This document shows, piece after piece, positions 1 through 8,219 of a stretch of DNA of 39,344 nt; within the stretch, counting starts at the first letter, position 1; every line of letters begins with the position of its first letter. Both the position numbers and the translations under genes were made by a program. The notes under the pieces were generated by a model that had not been told where the DNA came from, searched no databases, and saw nothing but the letters and a program-made list of their open reading frames with translations. This DNA is from DUZB01 sp964407525 (lineage in GTDB: Bacteria; Desulfobacterota; DSM-4660; Desulfatiglandales; Desulfatiglandaceae), in assembly GCA_964407525.1 (NCBI GenBank), contig CAYOWC010000014.1, positions 1 to 39,344 of the forward strand, written 5' to 3'.

Positions 1-987
1 CTTCTCGTCAAGGGCCTTCAATACCCGTTCAGGACTTGCCGGCAATTCGTTAAGCCAAATACCAACGGCGTCATGTATGGCATTTACAATGGCCGGCGCA
101 GGACAGTTGGCTGTCATTTCACCCAGTCCCTTGGCGCCAAACGGCCCGTTTGTGGACGGGCATTCATGGATGACCGACTCCATATCAGGCATATCCATGG
201 TAGTGGGAATAGCATAATCTCCAAGGTTGGCAGGCTGGTTGTCGAGGCTGGGGTAATTAGGGTGGAGCGCTTCGCTTAAAGCAGCTCCAATACCCATGGA
301 CGCCCCCCCGTCAATCTGTCCTTCGGTAAGCATCGGGTTAATGGCTTTGCCCACATCGTAGGAACTCACCAGTTTGAGGACCTTCACCTCGCCTGTATCC
401 GTATCCACTTCCACCTCGGCCAGATTTGCAGCCCAGGCCAGGGAGCAAATGGGGTCGCATTCCCCTGTATCGGGGTCGGGAGTGGCAGGGTCTCGCATAT
501 AGTGACCTAATCCAACCACCAGCCTGCGCATTCCGAAAGTGGCGGCACCGGCCACTTCTCCGATAGCCATGGAAGTGTCAGGATCGTCTTTGACAAATAT
601 CTTTCCGTCAGCAGCCACTAAATCCTCAGGGGATTTCTCCAACAGTTGACCAGCCACTTCCAACAGGATTCTCCGGGCGTCTTCCGCCGCGGCCACAACA
701 GCCTTTCCATCCACATAGGTAATCCTGCTGGCAAAGGTTCCAAAGCTCAAGGGGCAGTTATCGGTATCATCATTGATGACCTTCACCTGCTCATACTGGA
801 TTCCCAGAACCTCTGCGGCCATTTGGGCCAGTACGGTCTTGCAGCCCTGGCCTATATCACAAGAGCCTATAGTGAGCACCGCAGTTCCATCCGGCTGGAT
901 CTTAACCAGGGCCTGGCTGGAGTCTCCTCCTCCACTCATTCCCATGGGGTAAAGCCCGGCTGATATTCCGATTCCTCTCTTTTTCAT
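1..987 (-). CDS. Molybdenum hydroxylase, C-terminal half of molybdopterin subunit (NdhM-like), partial
   Basis: This is the second half of a split xanthine-dehydrogenase-family large subunit. The frame is open for 329 codons from an ATG at 987 and continues past the left edge; the complete paralogue at 22690-23694 has 334 residues, so only a few residues are missing. It begins MKKRGIGISAG, carries a cofactor-binding segment rich in Gly (CDIGQGCKT), and near the end the motif GPFGAKGLGEM, whose Glu matches the catalytic base of the family. It starts 4 nt after the stop of the partner half, behind a GGGGGTAG ribosome site, so the two halves are co-translated. Separate L and M polypeptides with separate F and S subunits match nicotinate dehydrogenase of Eubacterium barkeri (family knowledge); the real substrate is not shown by the sequence. 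Confidence 0.9.
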   Translation of the reverse strand, partial: MKKRGIGISAGLYPMGMSGGGDSSQALVKIQPDGTAVLTIGSCDIGQGCKTVLAQMAAEVLGIQYEQVKVINDDTDNCPLSFGTFASRITYVDGKAVVAAAEDARRILLEVAGQLLEKSPEDLVAADGKIFVKDDPDTSMAIGEVAGAATFGMRRLVVGLGHYMRDPATPDPDTGECDPICSLAWAANLAEVEVDTDTGEVKVLKLVSSYDVGKAINPMLTEGQIDGGASMGIGAALSEALHPNYPSLDNQPANLGDYAIPTTMDMPDMESVIHECPSTNGPFGAKGLGEMTANCPAPAIVNAIHDAVGIWLNELPASPERVLKALDEK

Positions 988-991
988 GATT

Positions 992-2353
992 CTACCCCCT
1001 TTCCAATGACGTCATGCTCTTGAGTTTGTCCGGGAGGTCCACCCCGGCCTTTTCCGCCAGCTTCTGCATGACCTCAACCAGCGCTACGCTGTTCAACACC
1101 CTTCTTGTAGCCATTTGTTCGCCCTTCCTGTAGGCATTGATGAAACGGATTTCCCACGGATCTATCCCCAGCTTTTCCGCAATCCTGTCCATCTGGACTT
1201 CAGTGGAAAATGTGGCGGGCGTAATCCCAAAACCACGCATGGAGCTTGCAGGCGGTTTATTGGTATAGACACAATACCCTTGCACATAAATATTTTCAAT
1301 GAAGTAGGGTCCTGAAGCCAGATAAGAATGCTTGTCAAGGACATAGGGATTGAGAGAACTGTAAGCCCCGGCATCCCGGATAGATTTGATCTGACGGGCC
1401 ACAATTCGACCGTCTTTTGTAATCCCATCCTTGATATTCATACGCCAGGCCCCTCGGAAGGTGGAATAGTTCAAATCTTCTTCACGGGTCCAGCGCCATT
1501 TGCACGGTTGGCCGGTTTTCAGGGCCAGGAGAGCCGTAATATGATCCGCGTGGATGTCGTTCTTGGCGCCGAATCCGCCTCCCACGGTTCCACCCACATA
1601 GTTAATATCGGAGTAGCCGGCATTGTGTCTCCAACTGCTGCCCGTTCTCGCGGCCCATTGTTTGCATTGGACCTTTTCCGGGTCCATCTGAAGGATACCG
1701 CAAAGCATTCCGAGATGGAAGTAAAGGGCCTGGCTCACAGTGTAAATGGTCAGTTTCCCAGTGGCATGGGGGACCGCCAGAGACGCCATGGGCTCCAGCT
1801 GGGCATGTTCCAGGGAAGGATGGAAGTATTCGTTCTCCACAATGAGATCCGCCTTTTCGAACCCTTTTTCCACGTCTCCCAGGATAATCTGCCGGAAATT
1901 TCGTTCCCCGAACATAAAGGTGTTTCCCTCGGGCCGCACCATGGGGGCGTCGGCCTTCATGGCCTCTACCGGGTCCAACACATAGGGCTCTTCCTCTATG
2001 TCCAGCTTCATGGCATCGATCGCTTCCATGGCCGTGTCTTCGTCCACCGCCGCCACCGCGGCAATAGGTTCTCCCCGATACCGGATATTTTCCGCCAAGA
2101 CAGGTTGGTCGGGAATAAGACCAAATGCATTGCAGGGGACATCGGCAACCGTAATGATCCCAACCACACCGGGGATGCGTTCAGCCGCGCTGGTGTCCAG
2201 ATTTTTGACCTTTCCTTTGATGACCGGACTTCGGAGTGCCTTTATCTTCAGTGTCCCTGGAACGATCACATCATCAACGAAATGCGTTTCACCGGTCACA
2301 TGGGCCATACCATCGTACCGCGTGACCCTTTGTCCAACAACTTTTGTTTCCAT
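992..2353 (-). CDS. Molybdenum hydroxylase, N-terminal half of molybdopterin subunit (NdhL-like)
   Basis: This 453-residue protein is the N-terminal half of a xanthine-dehydrogenase-family molybdopterin subunit. Residues 1-125 form the hammerhead domain (starts ETKVVGQRVTRYDG), and residues 254-264 hold GGTVGGGFGAK, the molybdopterin-cytosine-dinucleotide/Mo contact motif. Near the C-terminus comes the SSMRGFG block and the family signature DPWEIRFINAYR. The hydroxylase would insert water-derived oxygen into an activated C-H bond, often of an N-heterocycle. It is the third gene of a four-gene set (FAD, 2Fe-2S, L, M). Compared with the paralogue at 21392-22684 it has about 23 extra in-frame residues (roughly 229-251) just before the Mo motif, in a Trp/Arg/Gly-rich stretch. 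Family assignment is sure; substrate is unknown. Confidence 0.93.
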   Translation of the reverse strand: METKVVGQRVTRYDGMAHVTGETHFVDDVIVPGTLKIKALRSPVIKGKVKNLDTSAAERIPGVVGIITVADVPCNAFGLIPDQPVLAENIRYRGEPIAAVAAVDEDTAMEAIDAMKLDIEEEPYVLDPVEAMKADAPMVRPEGNTFMFGERNFRQIILGDVEKGFEKADLIVENEYFHPSLEHAQLEPMASLAVPHATGKLTIYTVSQALYFHLGMLCGILQMDPEKVQCKQWAARTGSSWRHNAGYSDINYVGGTVGGGFGAKNDIHADHITALLALKTGQPCKWRWTREEDLNYSTFRGAWRMNIKDGITKDGRIVARQIKSIRDAGAYSSLNPYVLDKHSYLASGPYFIENIYVQGYCVYTNKPPASSMRGFGITPATFSTEVQMDRIAEKLGIDPWEIRFINAYRKGEQMATRRVLNSVALVEVMQKLAEKAGVDLPDKLKSMTSLERG

Positions 2354-2372
2354 CTAATTCACCTCCTTCCTT

Positions 2373-2852
2373 TCAGGAGCCCTGCGGGCCACCCATCTTT
2401 TCGGCAGCCGCCATGACCGAGTCCAGTATTTTCACATATCCCGTACACCGGCATAGATTGCCGGAGAGGGCTTCTTTGGCTTCTTCACGGGACGGGTTCG
2501 GATTCTCATCCAACAGGGCCTTCGATGCAAGAATCATCCCCGGGGTGCAAAATCCGCACTGGGAGCCGTAATTTTCGTGGAAAGCCTCCTGGAGGGGATG
2601 CAATTCACCGGCTTTGGCAATCCCTTCCACGGTGATAACCTCTTTCCCCTGGGCAGACAGGGCGTTGGTGATACAGGACCGGACAAGCTTGCCATCGAGG
2701 AGCACCGAGCAGGTGCCGCAATCGCCGGTATTACATCCCACCTTGGGACTGGTGATAGACAGCTGGTCACGCAGCACCTCCAGCAGGGTGGTTTTCACGT
2801 TTACGGCCACCTGGTAAGAACGGCCGTTTACAGTAAGTTCAAGCGGATACAT
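2373..2852 (-). CDS. Molybdenum hydroxylase 2Fe-2S subunit (NdhS/CoxS-like)
   Basis: Small subunit of 159 residues that carries two [2Fe-2S] clusters and moves electrons from Mo to FAD. The plant-type cluster Cys are C40, C45, C48 and C60 (motif CNTGDCGTC), and the second, helical-domain cluster uses C99, C102, C134 and C136 (CGFCTPG and CRCTGY). All eight are present. The start was placed at the ATG at 2852 rather than the ATG at 2867, because the upstream ATG is embedded in the GGAGGTGA ribosome site of the downstream one. The gene follows the FAD subunit by 16 nt and precedes NdhL by 19 nt. Confidence 0.94.
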   Translation of the reverse strand: MYPLELTVNGRSYQVAVNVKTTLLEVLRDQLSITSPKVGCNTGDCGTCSVLLDGKLVRSCITNALSAQGKEVITVEGIAKAGELHPLQEAFHENYGSQCGFCTPGMILASKALLDENPNPSREEAKEALSGNLCRCTGYVKILDSVMAAAEKMGGPQGS

Positions 2853-2868
2853 AGGTGTCACCTCCATA

Positions 2869-3717
2869 TTACACGGACATTTGGGCGAGAAGCTTCCTTA
2901 CCAGGGCTTCGGAAGCACGACGGCGGTACCAGGCCGAACCCCGGACATCGTCCACGGGGCTGGTGGCGTTCGCGGCCGCCTTGGCCGTTTCATCAATCAA
3001 ACCTTCGCTGAGGGCCTTTCCTTCCAGGAGTTCGGCTGCAACCGAGGCCAGAATGGGAGTCGGAGCCACAGCGCCGAGGGCGATGCGGGCATCTTTACAC
3101 GTCCCACCTTCCAGGGAGCAACAAATGGCTACGGAAACTATGGAGAGGGATTGGGCTTTTCTTTTTCCAATCTTGTGGTAGCCCCATTTTGTCCCATTTA
3201 CCTGTGCCGGTATCAGGATCTCCTGGATAATTTCGCCGGGTCCCAACACGGATTCGCCGGGTCCGGTGAAAAACTGGTCCACGGGCACCAAACGCTCTCC
3301 CCCTTTGGAAACAAGTTTGAGGGTCGCATTGAGGGCCAGGAGAGCGGTGGCCGAGTCGGCCGCGGGAGACGCATTGGCCAGGTTGCCGCCTATGGTTCCC
3401 ACATTTCTTATAGCCACGGATGCCATTTGGGAAACCGCCTTCACCAGAAGGGGCGCGCTTTTTTTGATGATATCCGAATTCAGGACCTCCGAAAGGGTGG
3501 TCCCTGCCCCAATAACCAGATCTCCTCCTTCCTCCTTGATATAGTTCAAATCCGAATCCCCGATGTAGATGAGCACCTCGGGGGACTGCTGTCGCAGGTT
3601 CATGGCGACCATCAGGTCGGTCCCACCTGCAAGCAGGCGAGCCTTGCCGTCGTACTGCGCCAGCAGGTCACAAGCCTCTTGCGGACTCGCGGCCTTAAAG
3701 AATTGTCCTTCAGTCAT
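2869..3717 (-). CDS. Molybdenum hydroxylase FAD subunit (NdhF/CoxM-like)
   Basis: FAD-binding subunit of 282 residues, of the CO-dehydrogenase-medium/xanthine-dehydrogenase FAD family. The two flavin-binding motifs are visible: AGGTDLM at residues 30-36 and TIGGNLANASPAAD from residue 108. It passes electrons from the 2Fe-2S subunit to an external acceptor. It is the first gene of the F-S-L-M set, with a strong AGGAGGT ribosome site before ATG 3717. The paralogue at 20043-20897 aligns without gaps over the first 130 residues. The upstream gene is a cupin 158 nt away; the two may share a transcript. Confidence 0.94.
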   Translation of the reverse strand: MTEGQFFKAASPQEACDLLAQYDGKARLLAGGTDLMVAMNLRQQSPEVLIYIGDSDLNYIKEEGGDLVIGAGTTLSEVLNSDIIKKSAPLLVKAVSQMASVAIRNVGTIGGNLANASPAADSATALLALNATLKLVSKGGERLVPVDQFFTGPGESVLGPGEIIQEILIPAQVNGTKWGYHKIGKRKAQSLSIVSVAICCSLEGGTCKDARIALGAVAPTPILASVAAELLEGKALSEGLIDETAKAAANATSPVDDVRGSAWYRRRASEALVRKLLAQMSV

Positions 3718-3875
3718 AACCGTTTACCTCCTTTCATTGCTGGTACTGTTCACATGTTTTGTTCTGTACTTTCGCCTCTTTATTACAGAATTTACATTTA
3801 CCTTGTTCTCGAACGAAAACCCCGAAATTTGATGAATTCGTAAAAAGTCAGAAATCACCTATTTTTACAAAACTG

Positions 3876-4250
3876 TCACCCTTTATTGGGACCAACAATT
3901 TTCTGCTCAAATTTTTCTCTGAGCAGATCTTCCCGGACCGGTGAAAAACACTCAAAAAAGACCGCCGGCTCGTCGGTATCGTTTCTTTCCGCGTGGGGGA
4001 CATTCGATGGGATATGATAGACGTCCCCTTTCTTGACCACGAGATCGTCGCCGTCAATGGTGAAAACAGCTTCCCCCTCAAGACAGATTCCAATCTGTTC
4101 ATGGGGGTGAATATGGACATCAAACGGGGTCTTGGGCGCCCACGTAGTTATGAGGGTGGTCATATTCTCTCCGTTTGCCACCACCTTTCCTTCAATACCC
4201 TCGTGAAGGGCCCAGCCTTCAACTTCATCGGGATTGATTACAAATGCCAT
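3876..4250 (-). CDS. Small single-domain cupin protein
   Basis: A 124-residue single cupin barrel. Residues 45-60 contain the first cupin motif (HIHPHEQIGICLEGE), with the His/His/Glu metal ligands, and the second motif (GDVYHIPSNVPH) supplies the last His. Such proteins bind a divalent metal and may be dioxygenases, isomerases, or sensors; nothing here fixes a reaction. The start is supported by AAAGGAGGTAA placed 7-8 nt before the ATG. It lies between the IlvD/Edd gene and the molybdenum hydroxylase set on the same strand, so it is likely part of the same catabolic unit. Confidence 0.88.
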   Translation of the reverse strand: MAFVINPDEVEGWALHEGIEGKVVANGENMTTLITTWAPKTPFDVHIHPHEQIGICLEGEAVFTIDGDDLVVKKGDVYHIPSNVPHAERNDTDEPAVFFECFSPVREDLLREKFEQKIVGPNKG

Positions 4251-4330
4251 GGGATATTACCTCCTTTTAGAGTTATATTTTTTGGCTCAACGTGGATTAG
4301 CGCGAAGAAACCCTTTTTCCGGAACAGGGA

Positions 4331-4463
4331 TGTCAGGTTTCGGGTGTCAGGTTTCAGTACCTGCTATTCCTACTTTCTGGTTATAATGAGAATAATTATT
4401 TGTTATTACGTTGACTATGAATGCGGCCCGGCGTTTTCCTGACACCTGACACCTGACACCTGG
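4331..4463. repeat. Inverted pair of 7-bp word arrays (TGTCAGG / CCTGACA)
   Basis: In the 280-nt gap between the cupin and the IlvD/Edd gene, the left arm has TGTCAGG at 4331 and 4345, 14 nt apart with a related heptad (TTTCGGG) between them. The right arm has CCTGACA, the reverse complement, at 4438, 4445 and 4452, followed by CCTGG. The arms can pair into a long stem with an AT-rich loop of about 80 nt. A 17-bp piece, GGTTTCGGGTGTCAGGT (4336-4352), recurs exactly, inverted, at 14551-14567. No promoter is clear in the rest of the gap. Confidence 0.8.
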
Positions 4464-4530
4464 AATCTGAGCATGGTCTATTCGGCAACTGATGAAAATA
4501 TCACGTTAATCCGCGATGAGCCATTTTTTT

Positions 4531-6216
4531 CTACAACCACAATGCACCGGTTTGAGGTCCTCCGACCATTTGCCGATAGGCGGACAGAAGTCCGGGCGCC
4601 GGATGTTCCGGGCGTTCGGGGGGCTGTTCCTGTCGTTTTTTGAGGTCCTCTTCCGGAATCAGCAATTGGATTCGATTCTCGGGGATATTGATTTCGATGG
4701 AATCTCCATCCCGAACATAGGCCAACGGCCCGCCTTCCCAGGCTTCGGGAGAAATGTGGCCCACACATGGTCCTCTGGTTGCCCCGGAGAAGCGTCCGTC
4801 CGTGATCATAGCCACAGAGGTGTGAAGCCCCATCCCTACCAGCATGGCCGCAGGTATGGACAATTCCCGCATTCCCGGTCCCCCTTTGGGTCCCTCGTAA
4901 CGCACTACCAGGACCGATCCGGGTTGGACTTCTTTGCCCAGGAGGAAACTACGCACATCCTCCTCAGAATCGAAGACCACGGCCGGTCCCTTGTGGGTCA
5001 GCATGGATGGATCTACACCTGTCTTTTTGACCACCGCCCCCTCGGGGGCAAGATTGCCGCGAAGGATACCGAAACAGCCATCCGGGGCCAAAGGCTGGTC
5101 AACCCTCCGAATAACCTCCCCGTCGGCATCGGGGGAAACATCAAGAACCTCTTCGAGAGTACCGCCGGTGGCCAGAGGAAGATTCGTATGGAGGTTTCCC
5201 CGAATGGTCTTGAGCAGCGTCCTGACCCCTCCCACCCGGTGGTAATCTTCCAGATTATACTCCGAGGAAGGCTTAAATTTGGCCACCACCGGTGTGGAAG
5301 ACTGGATCCGGGAGAATTCCTCCAAATCCAGACCGATATTATTCATACCAACAGAATCCGGCGTGGAATCCATCAAGGACGCCACGGCCATGAGATGGAG
5401 AACAGCGTTGGTGGATCCTCCGGAAGCGGATACGTATTTGATCCCGTTTTCCAGGTGTTCCGGCGTAAAAAAACGGGCAAAAGGTCCCCCCTCCCTGGTG
5501 ATGTGTACGATTTTTTCTCCCACATCCCGGGCCTGGCGGATCTTTTGTGAACTGAAGGATAGCATGGTGGCAGACCCGAAGGGAGCCAACCCCACCGCCT
5601 CCAGAAAACAGCCCATGGTGTTGGCCGTTCCCATCATGGAGCAGGTACCAGGAGAAGCGCAGATATTCTCCTGCCACTCCAGGAAAGTCTTCTGGTCTAT
5701 GCTCTCGTCACGTCGTTTGCCGATGGCCTCCTTCAAGTCGGAAGTAACCAAGGTGCGATCCCCCTGGGGACAGGGGAGCATGGCCCCGGCAGTAAGAAAA
5801 AGGGTGGGCAAATTGAGCCGTACGGCAGCCATGAGCATGCCCGGTATAATTTTATCGCAGGATGCCAACATGACAAGCCCCTGGAAACCGTGCGCTTTCA
5901 CCATGGCCTCTACGGAAGCACAGATGAGGTCACGTTGGGGCAGAATATAGCGCTGCCCAGGTCCCTGGGCCATACCGTCGCATGGGGCGGGCACATTGAA
6001 CTCCCCCGGAGAACCCCCGGCAGCCCAGATCCCTTCTTTCACGCGATTAGCCAGATCCTTCAGCGGAAGGTGCCCGGGATTCACCTCGGTCCATGAATTG
6101 ACCACGGCGATCTGCGGTTTTTTCAGGTCCGATCTTCGGTACCCCACCGAGTGCATGAGCCCCCGGTAATAGGCTTCCGTAATATCTTCTGATCCGCCAC
6201 GCTGTCCCGCCATCAT
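4531..6216 (-). CDS. IlvD/Edd-family Fe-S dehydratase
   Basis: A full-length (561 residues) member of the dihydroxy-acid/phosphogluconate dehydratase family. The three cluster Cys are in place: C79 (APCDG), C120 (ASCDKIIPGMLMA) and C192 (GTCSMMGTANTMGC). The C-terminal domain contains the DGRFSGATRG block. The family removes water from 2,3-dihydroxy acids to give 2-oxo acids; substrates include branched-chain dihydroxy acids and sugar acids. It overlaps the upstream dehydrogenase by 4 nt (ATGA), which implies coupled translation; the frame could also start one codon later (ATGATG). No other branched-chain biosynthesis gene is near, so a catabolic hydroxy acid or aldonate role is more likely than valine/isoleucine synthesis (inference). 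Confidence 0.92.
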   Translation of the reverse strand: MMAGQRGGSEDITEAYYRGLMHSVGYRRSDLKKPQIAVVNSWTEVNPGHLPLKDLANRVKEGIWAAGGSPGEFNVPAPCDGMAQGPGQRYILPQRDLICASVEAMVKAHGFQGLVMLASCDKIIPGMLMAAVRLNLPTLFLTAGAMLPCPQGDRTLVTSDLKEAIGKRRDESIDQKTFLEWQENICASPGTCSMMGTANTMGCFLEAVGLAPFGSATMLSFSSQKIRQARDVGEKIVHITREGGPFARFFTPEHLENGIKYVSASGGSTNAVLHLMAVASLMDSTPDSVGMNNIGLDLEEFSRIQSSTPVVAKFKPSSEYNLEDYHRVGGVRTLLKTIRGNLHTNLPLATGGTLEEVLDVSPDADGEVIRRVDQPLAPDGCFGILRGNLAPEGAVVKKTGVDPSMLTHKGPAVVFDSEEDVRSFLLGKEVQPGSVLVVRYEGPKGGPGMRELSIPAAMLVGMGLHTSVAMITDGRFSGATRGPCVGHISPEAWEGGPLAYVRDGDSIEINIPENRIQLLIPEEDLKKRQEQPPERPEHPAPGLLSAYRQMVGGPQTGALWL

Positions 6217-7118
6217 ATTTCCTCTTCTTTTCTCCTGAATTTTACATCCAGAAGTCGTTCGAATACCTGAATCATGGCTCCTTTTCCCTGGTCCTCAAAC
6301 CCTTCGGCAAGGGCCATTTGGTAGGTGGTCGTACACGCATGGACCATGGGCAGGGGGATTTTGTGTTGGGCCGATATCTCAGACGCACTGACCATATCTT
6401 TGTAGGCGTGTTTCAGGGCGTAACCTTTGTCGAAGATACCATCCAGAGCCAGGGGTGCAAAAAACTCCGCAGCAAAACTCCGACCCGTTCCCGAGGTAAC
6501 CACTTCCGTAACCTTTTCGGGATCAAGTCCCAGTTTTGCCGCCATGGGCAGCACTTCCGCGATAGCCGCGCAGCTGATGTTGAACAAGAGCTGATTGACC
6601 AGTTTGGTCAACTGTCCGCTCCCCACATTACCCATATGCAGCACCTTGTTGCTCATGACGTCCAGCACCGGCTTGATCTGGTCAAAAACGGCGTCATCAC
6701 CTCCAAACATCACCGTCAAGGTTCCCTCTTTGGCACGGGCCTCCATCCCCGAAACCGGAGCGTCCGCAAACCCTATGTCCCGTTCTTTGAGCCGTTTCTG
6801 GAAATCCAGGGTGGGAAGATAACCGGTGGTGCCACAATCCACCACGAGAGATCCGGTCTTCGCCTCTTCAGCAACTCCCCCTTCCCCGAAGAGGACTTCT
6901 TCCACCACAGCCGTACTAGGCAGGCTCAAAAAAATCCAGTCCACTCGCCCGGCCAATTCTCCAGCGGTGGCTGCAGACCCTGCGCCCTGGTCGGTCAGAA
7001 ATTTCACGGCATCTTTATCCATGTCCAGAACCGTCAGGTCGAACCCGGCCTCCATGACATTTCGCGCCATCCATTTCCCCATCTCTCCCAGGCCTATGAA
7101 GCCAATTTTCTTTTCCAT
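6213..7118 (-). CDS. Beta-hydroxyacid dehydrogenase (3-hydroxyisobutyrate dehydrogenase family)
   Basis: A 301-residue NAD(P)-dependent beta-hydroxyacid dehydrogenase. The Rossmann motif GFIGLGEMG is at residues 6-14, the substrate motif DAPVSG at 119-124, and the catalytic Lys is K172 in GSGQLTKLVNQ. The family interconverts 3-hydroxy acids and semialdehydes (3-hydroxyisobutyrate, tartronate semialdehyde, 2-(hydroxymethyl)glutarate). The start at 7118 has a GAGGGGAGG ribosome site and the glycine motif begins at once; a longer reading frame upstream overlaps the neighbour and was not used. It lies between the DUF6282 gene and IlvD/Edd in one operon. A semialdehyde product could feed the AOR encoded upstream (inference). 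Confidence 0.92.
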   Translation of the reverse strand: MEKKIGFIGLGEMGKWMARNVMEAGFDLTVLDMDKDAVKFLTDQGAGSAATAGELAGRVDWIFLSLPSTAVVEEVLFGEGGVAEEAKTGSLVVDCGTTGYLPTLDFQKRLKERDIGFADAPVSGMEARAKEGTLTVMFGGDDAVFDQIKPVLDVMSNKVLHMGNVGSGQLTKLVNQLLFNISCAAIAEVLPMAAKLGLDPEKVTEVVTSGTGRSFAAEFFAPLALDGIFDKGYALKHAYKDMVSASEISAQHKIPLPMVHACTTTYQMALAEGFEDQGKGAMIQVFERLLDVKFRRKEEEI

Positions 7119-7134
7119 CGGTTTTGCCTCCCCT

Positions 7135-8037
7135 CTATTCACCAACTGTTGGAGAAATCCCCAACATGGCCCCGGGATTGTCCGAAACCATGGTTCGAAC
7201 ATCCTTTTCGGAAAAACCGAAATCAAGCATATCCTGGATGTAGATACCCATCTGCTGACATGGCACGGGATTAAGCCACTGCCCCGCATCCGTACTCATA
7301 ATACAGTGCTTGGCCCCAACGCCTTTTATCCCGCTGAAAAGAGCTTCACGGGTAATGGGATGCCCCACCTGGCGTGTGGTATCATTGAACACATGCTCCA
7401 ACCAGCTGGCTCCGAGATCGAGGATCTCTTTCATATCGTCCACCGTATAGTTGACAAAGGAAGCCAGGGGGTGGGTCACCACAATTTTTTTGACCCCCCG
7501 TTTGGCGGCCTCCCGAACGACCACCTTGGCCTCCTCTATGGACACATGGCCTGTGGCCAGAGAAGAATCATGCTCGATAATCAGATCGAAAATAGGATAG
7601 AGTTCATCTTTAAGGGATCCATCTTCTTTCAGGATATAGAGACCCTGAAGATTCTTTCCAATCTCGCCGGCCAGGTTGGCCACGTGGCTCTTATTGGCCA
7701 CGAATTTGGCGGAATGGAGGGTAGGCAACCACACGGTTTTGGCCCCCAACTTGAGGGCTGCCCTCACCGCGTGGGGGTTCAGCCCGCCCACGGAGAGGTT
7801 GAGTGCAATTCCTCCAAAAACGTTAAAACCGGTGGCATCCGTCGCCAACTGCGCCCGGCCTGCAGTCTCTGTAAAATGGTTTTTGATGAGGATGGCCTCC
7901 ATACCCATCTCCTGGGCGTGAGTTGCCAATTCAATATCATTGAGTATCCTGGGGTACAGGTCCGGCGCCGAGTGGATATGAATATCGATGGCTCCAGACA
8001 AAAGATCCAGGACAGGTTGTTTAAAACGGAGTTTCAT
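7135..8037 (-). CDS. DUF6282 amidohydrolase-like protein
   Basis: A 300-residue protein that I recognise as the DUF6282 family, a branch related to metal-dependent amidohydrolases. The N-terminal metal motif is DIHIHSAPDLYPR with H20 and H22. Later possible ligands are the His in LATGHVS, the His in VVTHPLAS and the Asp in IMSTDAGQ, the order seen in amidohydrolase-type barrels. No signal peptide. It has a clear AGAGAGGAAA ribosome site. The gene is 17 nt upstream of the beta-hydroxyacid dehydrogenase. The family has no firmly known reaction; hydrolysis of a cyclic amide or lactone would suit the neighbourhood but is only a guess. Confidence 0.85.
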   Translation of the reverse strand: MKLRFKQPVLDLLSGAIDIHIHSAPDLYPRILNDIELATHAQEMGMEAILIKNHFTETAGRAQLATDATGFNVFGGIALNLSVGGLNPHAVRAALKLGAKTVWLPTLHSAKFVANKSHVANLAGEIGKNLQGLYILKEDGSLKDELYPIFDLIIEHDSSLATGHVSIEEAKVVVREAAKRGVKKIVVTHPLASFVNYTVDDMKEILDLGASWLEHVFNDTTRQVGHPITREALFSGIKGVGAKHCIMSTDAGQWLNPVPCQQMGIYIQDMLDFGFSEKDVRTMVSDNPGAMLGISPTVGE

Positions 8038-8060
8038 GTTTTCCTCTCTTTTAGGGGAAG

Positions 8061-8219
8061 TGCCTAAAATGCCTAAAATAATCTGGATGTGCCTGAAGTG
8101 GATGGTTGTTTTTCATTTCACGCCTTACTCAATTGGTAACTGCTAAGCAAATATATCTGCACCAACGCCGAAGCCGCTCCATAACTTTAGCTCACTTTAG
8201 GCACTTCGAACTTTAGGCA
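8061..8219. repeat. Inverted word repeats (TGCCTAAA) flanking the LarA/DUF6282 gap
   Basis: The word TGCCTAAA occurs at 8061 and 8070, with a variant TGCCTGAA at 8090. Its reverse complement TTTAGGCA occurs at 8196 and 8212. The right-hand arm runs into the LarA-like gene: its last codons and its TAA stop (8197-8199) are written in the repeat. The spacing is not strictly 7 bp, unlike the other arrays in this window. Confidence 0.7.

Noticed and set aside
1328..2416. Long open frame (362 codons) on the plus strand
   Set aside because: It is antisense to the molybdopterin L subunit, its translation resembles no protein family, and the minus strand has a complete, motif-bearing gene.
4331..4463. 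CRISPR array or REP element
   Set aside because: The units are only 7 bp, without spacers of constant length, and no cas gene is in the window; the classic REP palindrome is not present.
4531..6216. Biosynthetic dihydroxy-acid dehydratase (ilvD proper)
   Set aside because: Family motifs fit, but no ilvB, ilvC or ilvE gene is near and the operon is catabolic, so the specific name was not used.
7119..7289. Longer start for the beta-hydroxyacid dehydrogenase
   Set aside because: It would overlap the DUF6282 gene, and the Rossmann motif begins immediately after the ATG at 7118, which has a strong ribosome site.
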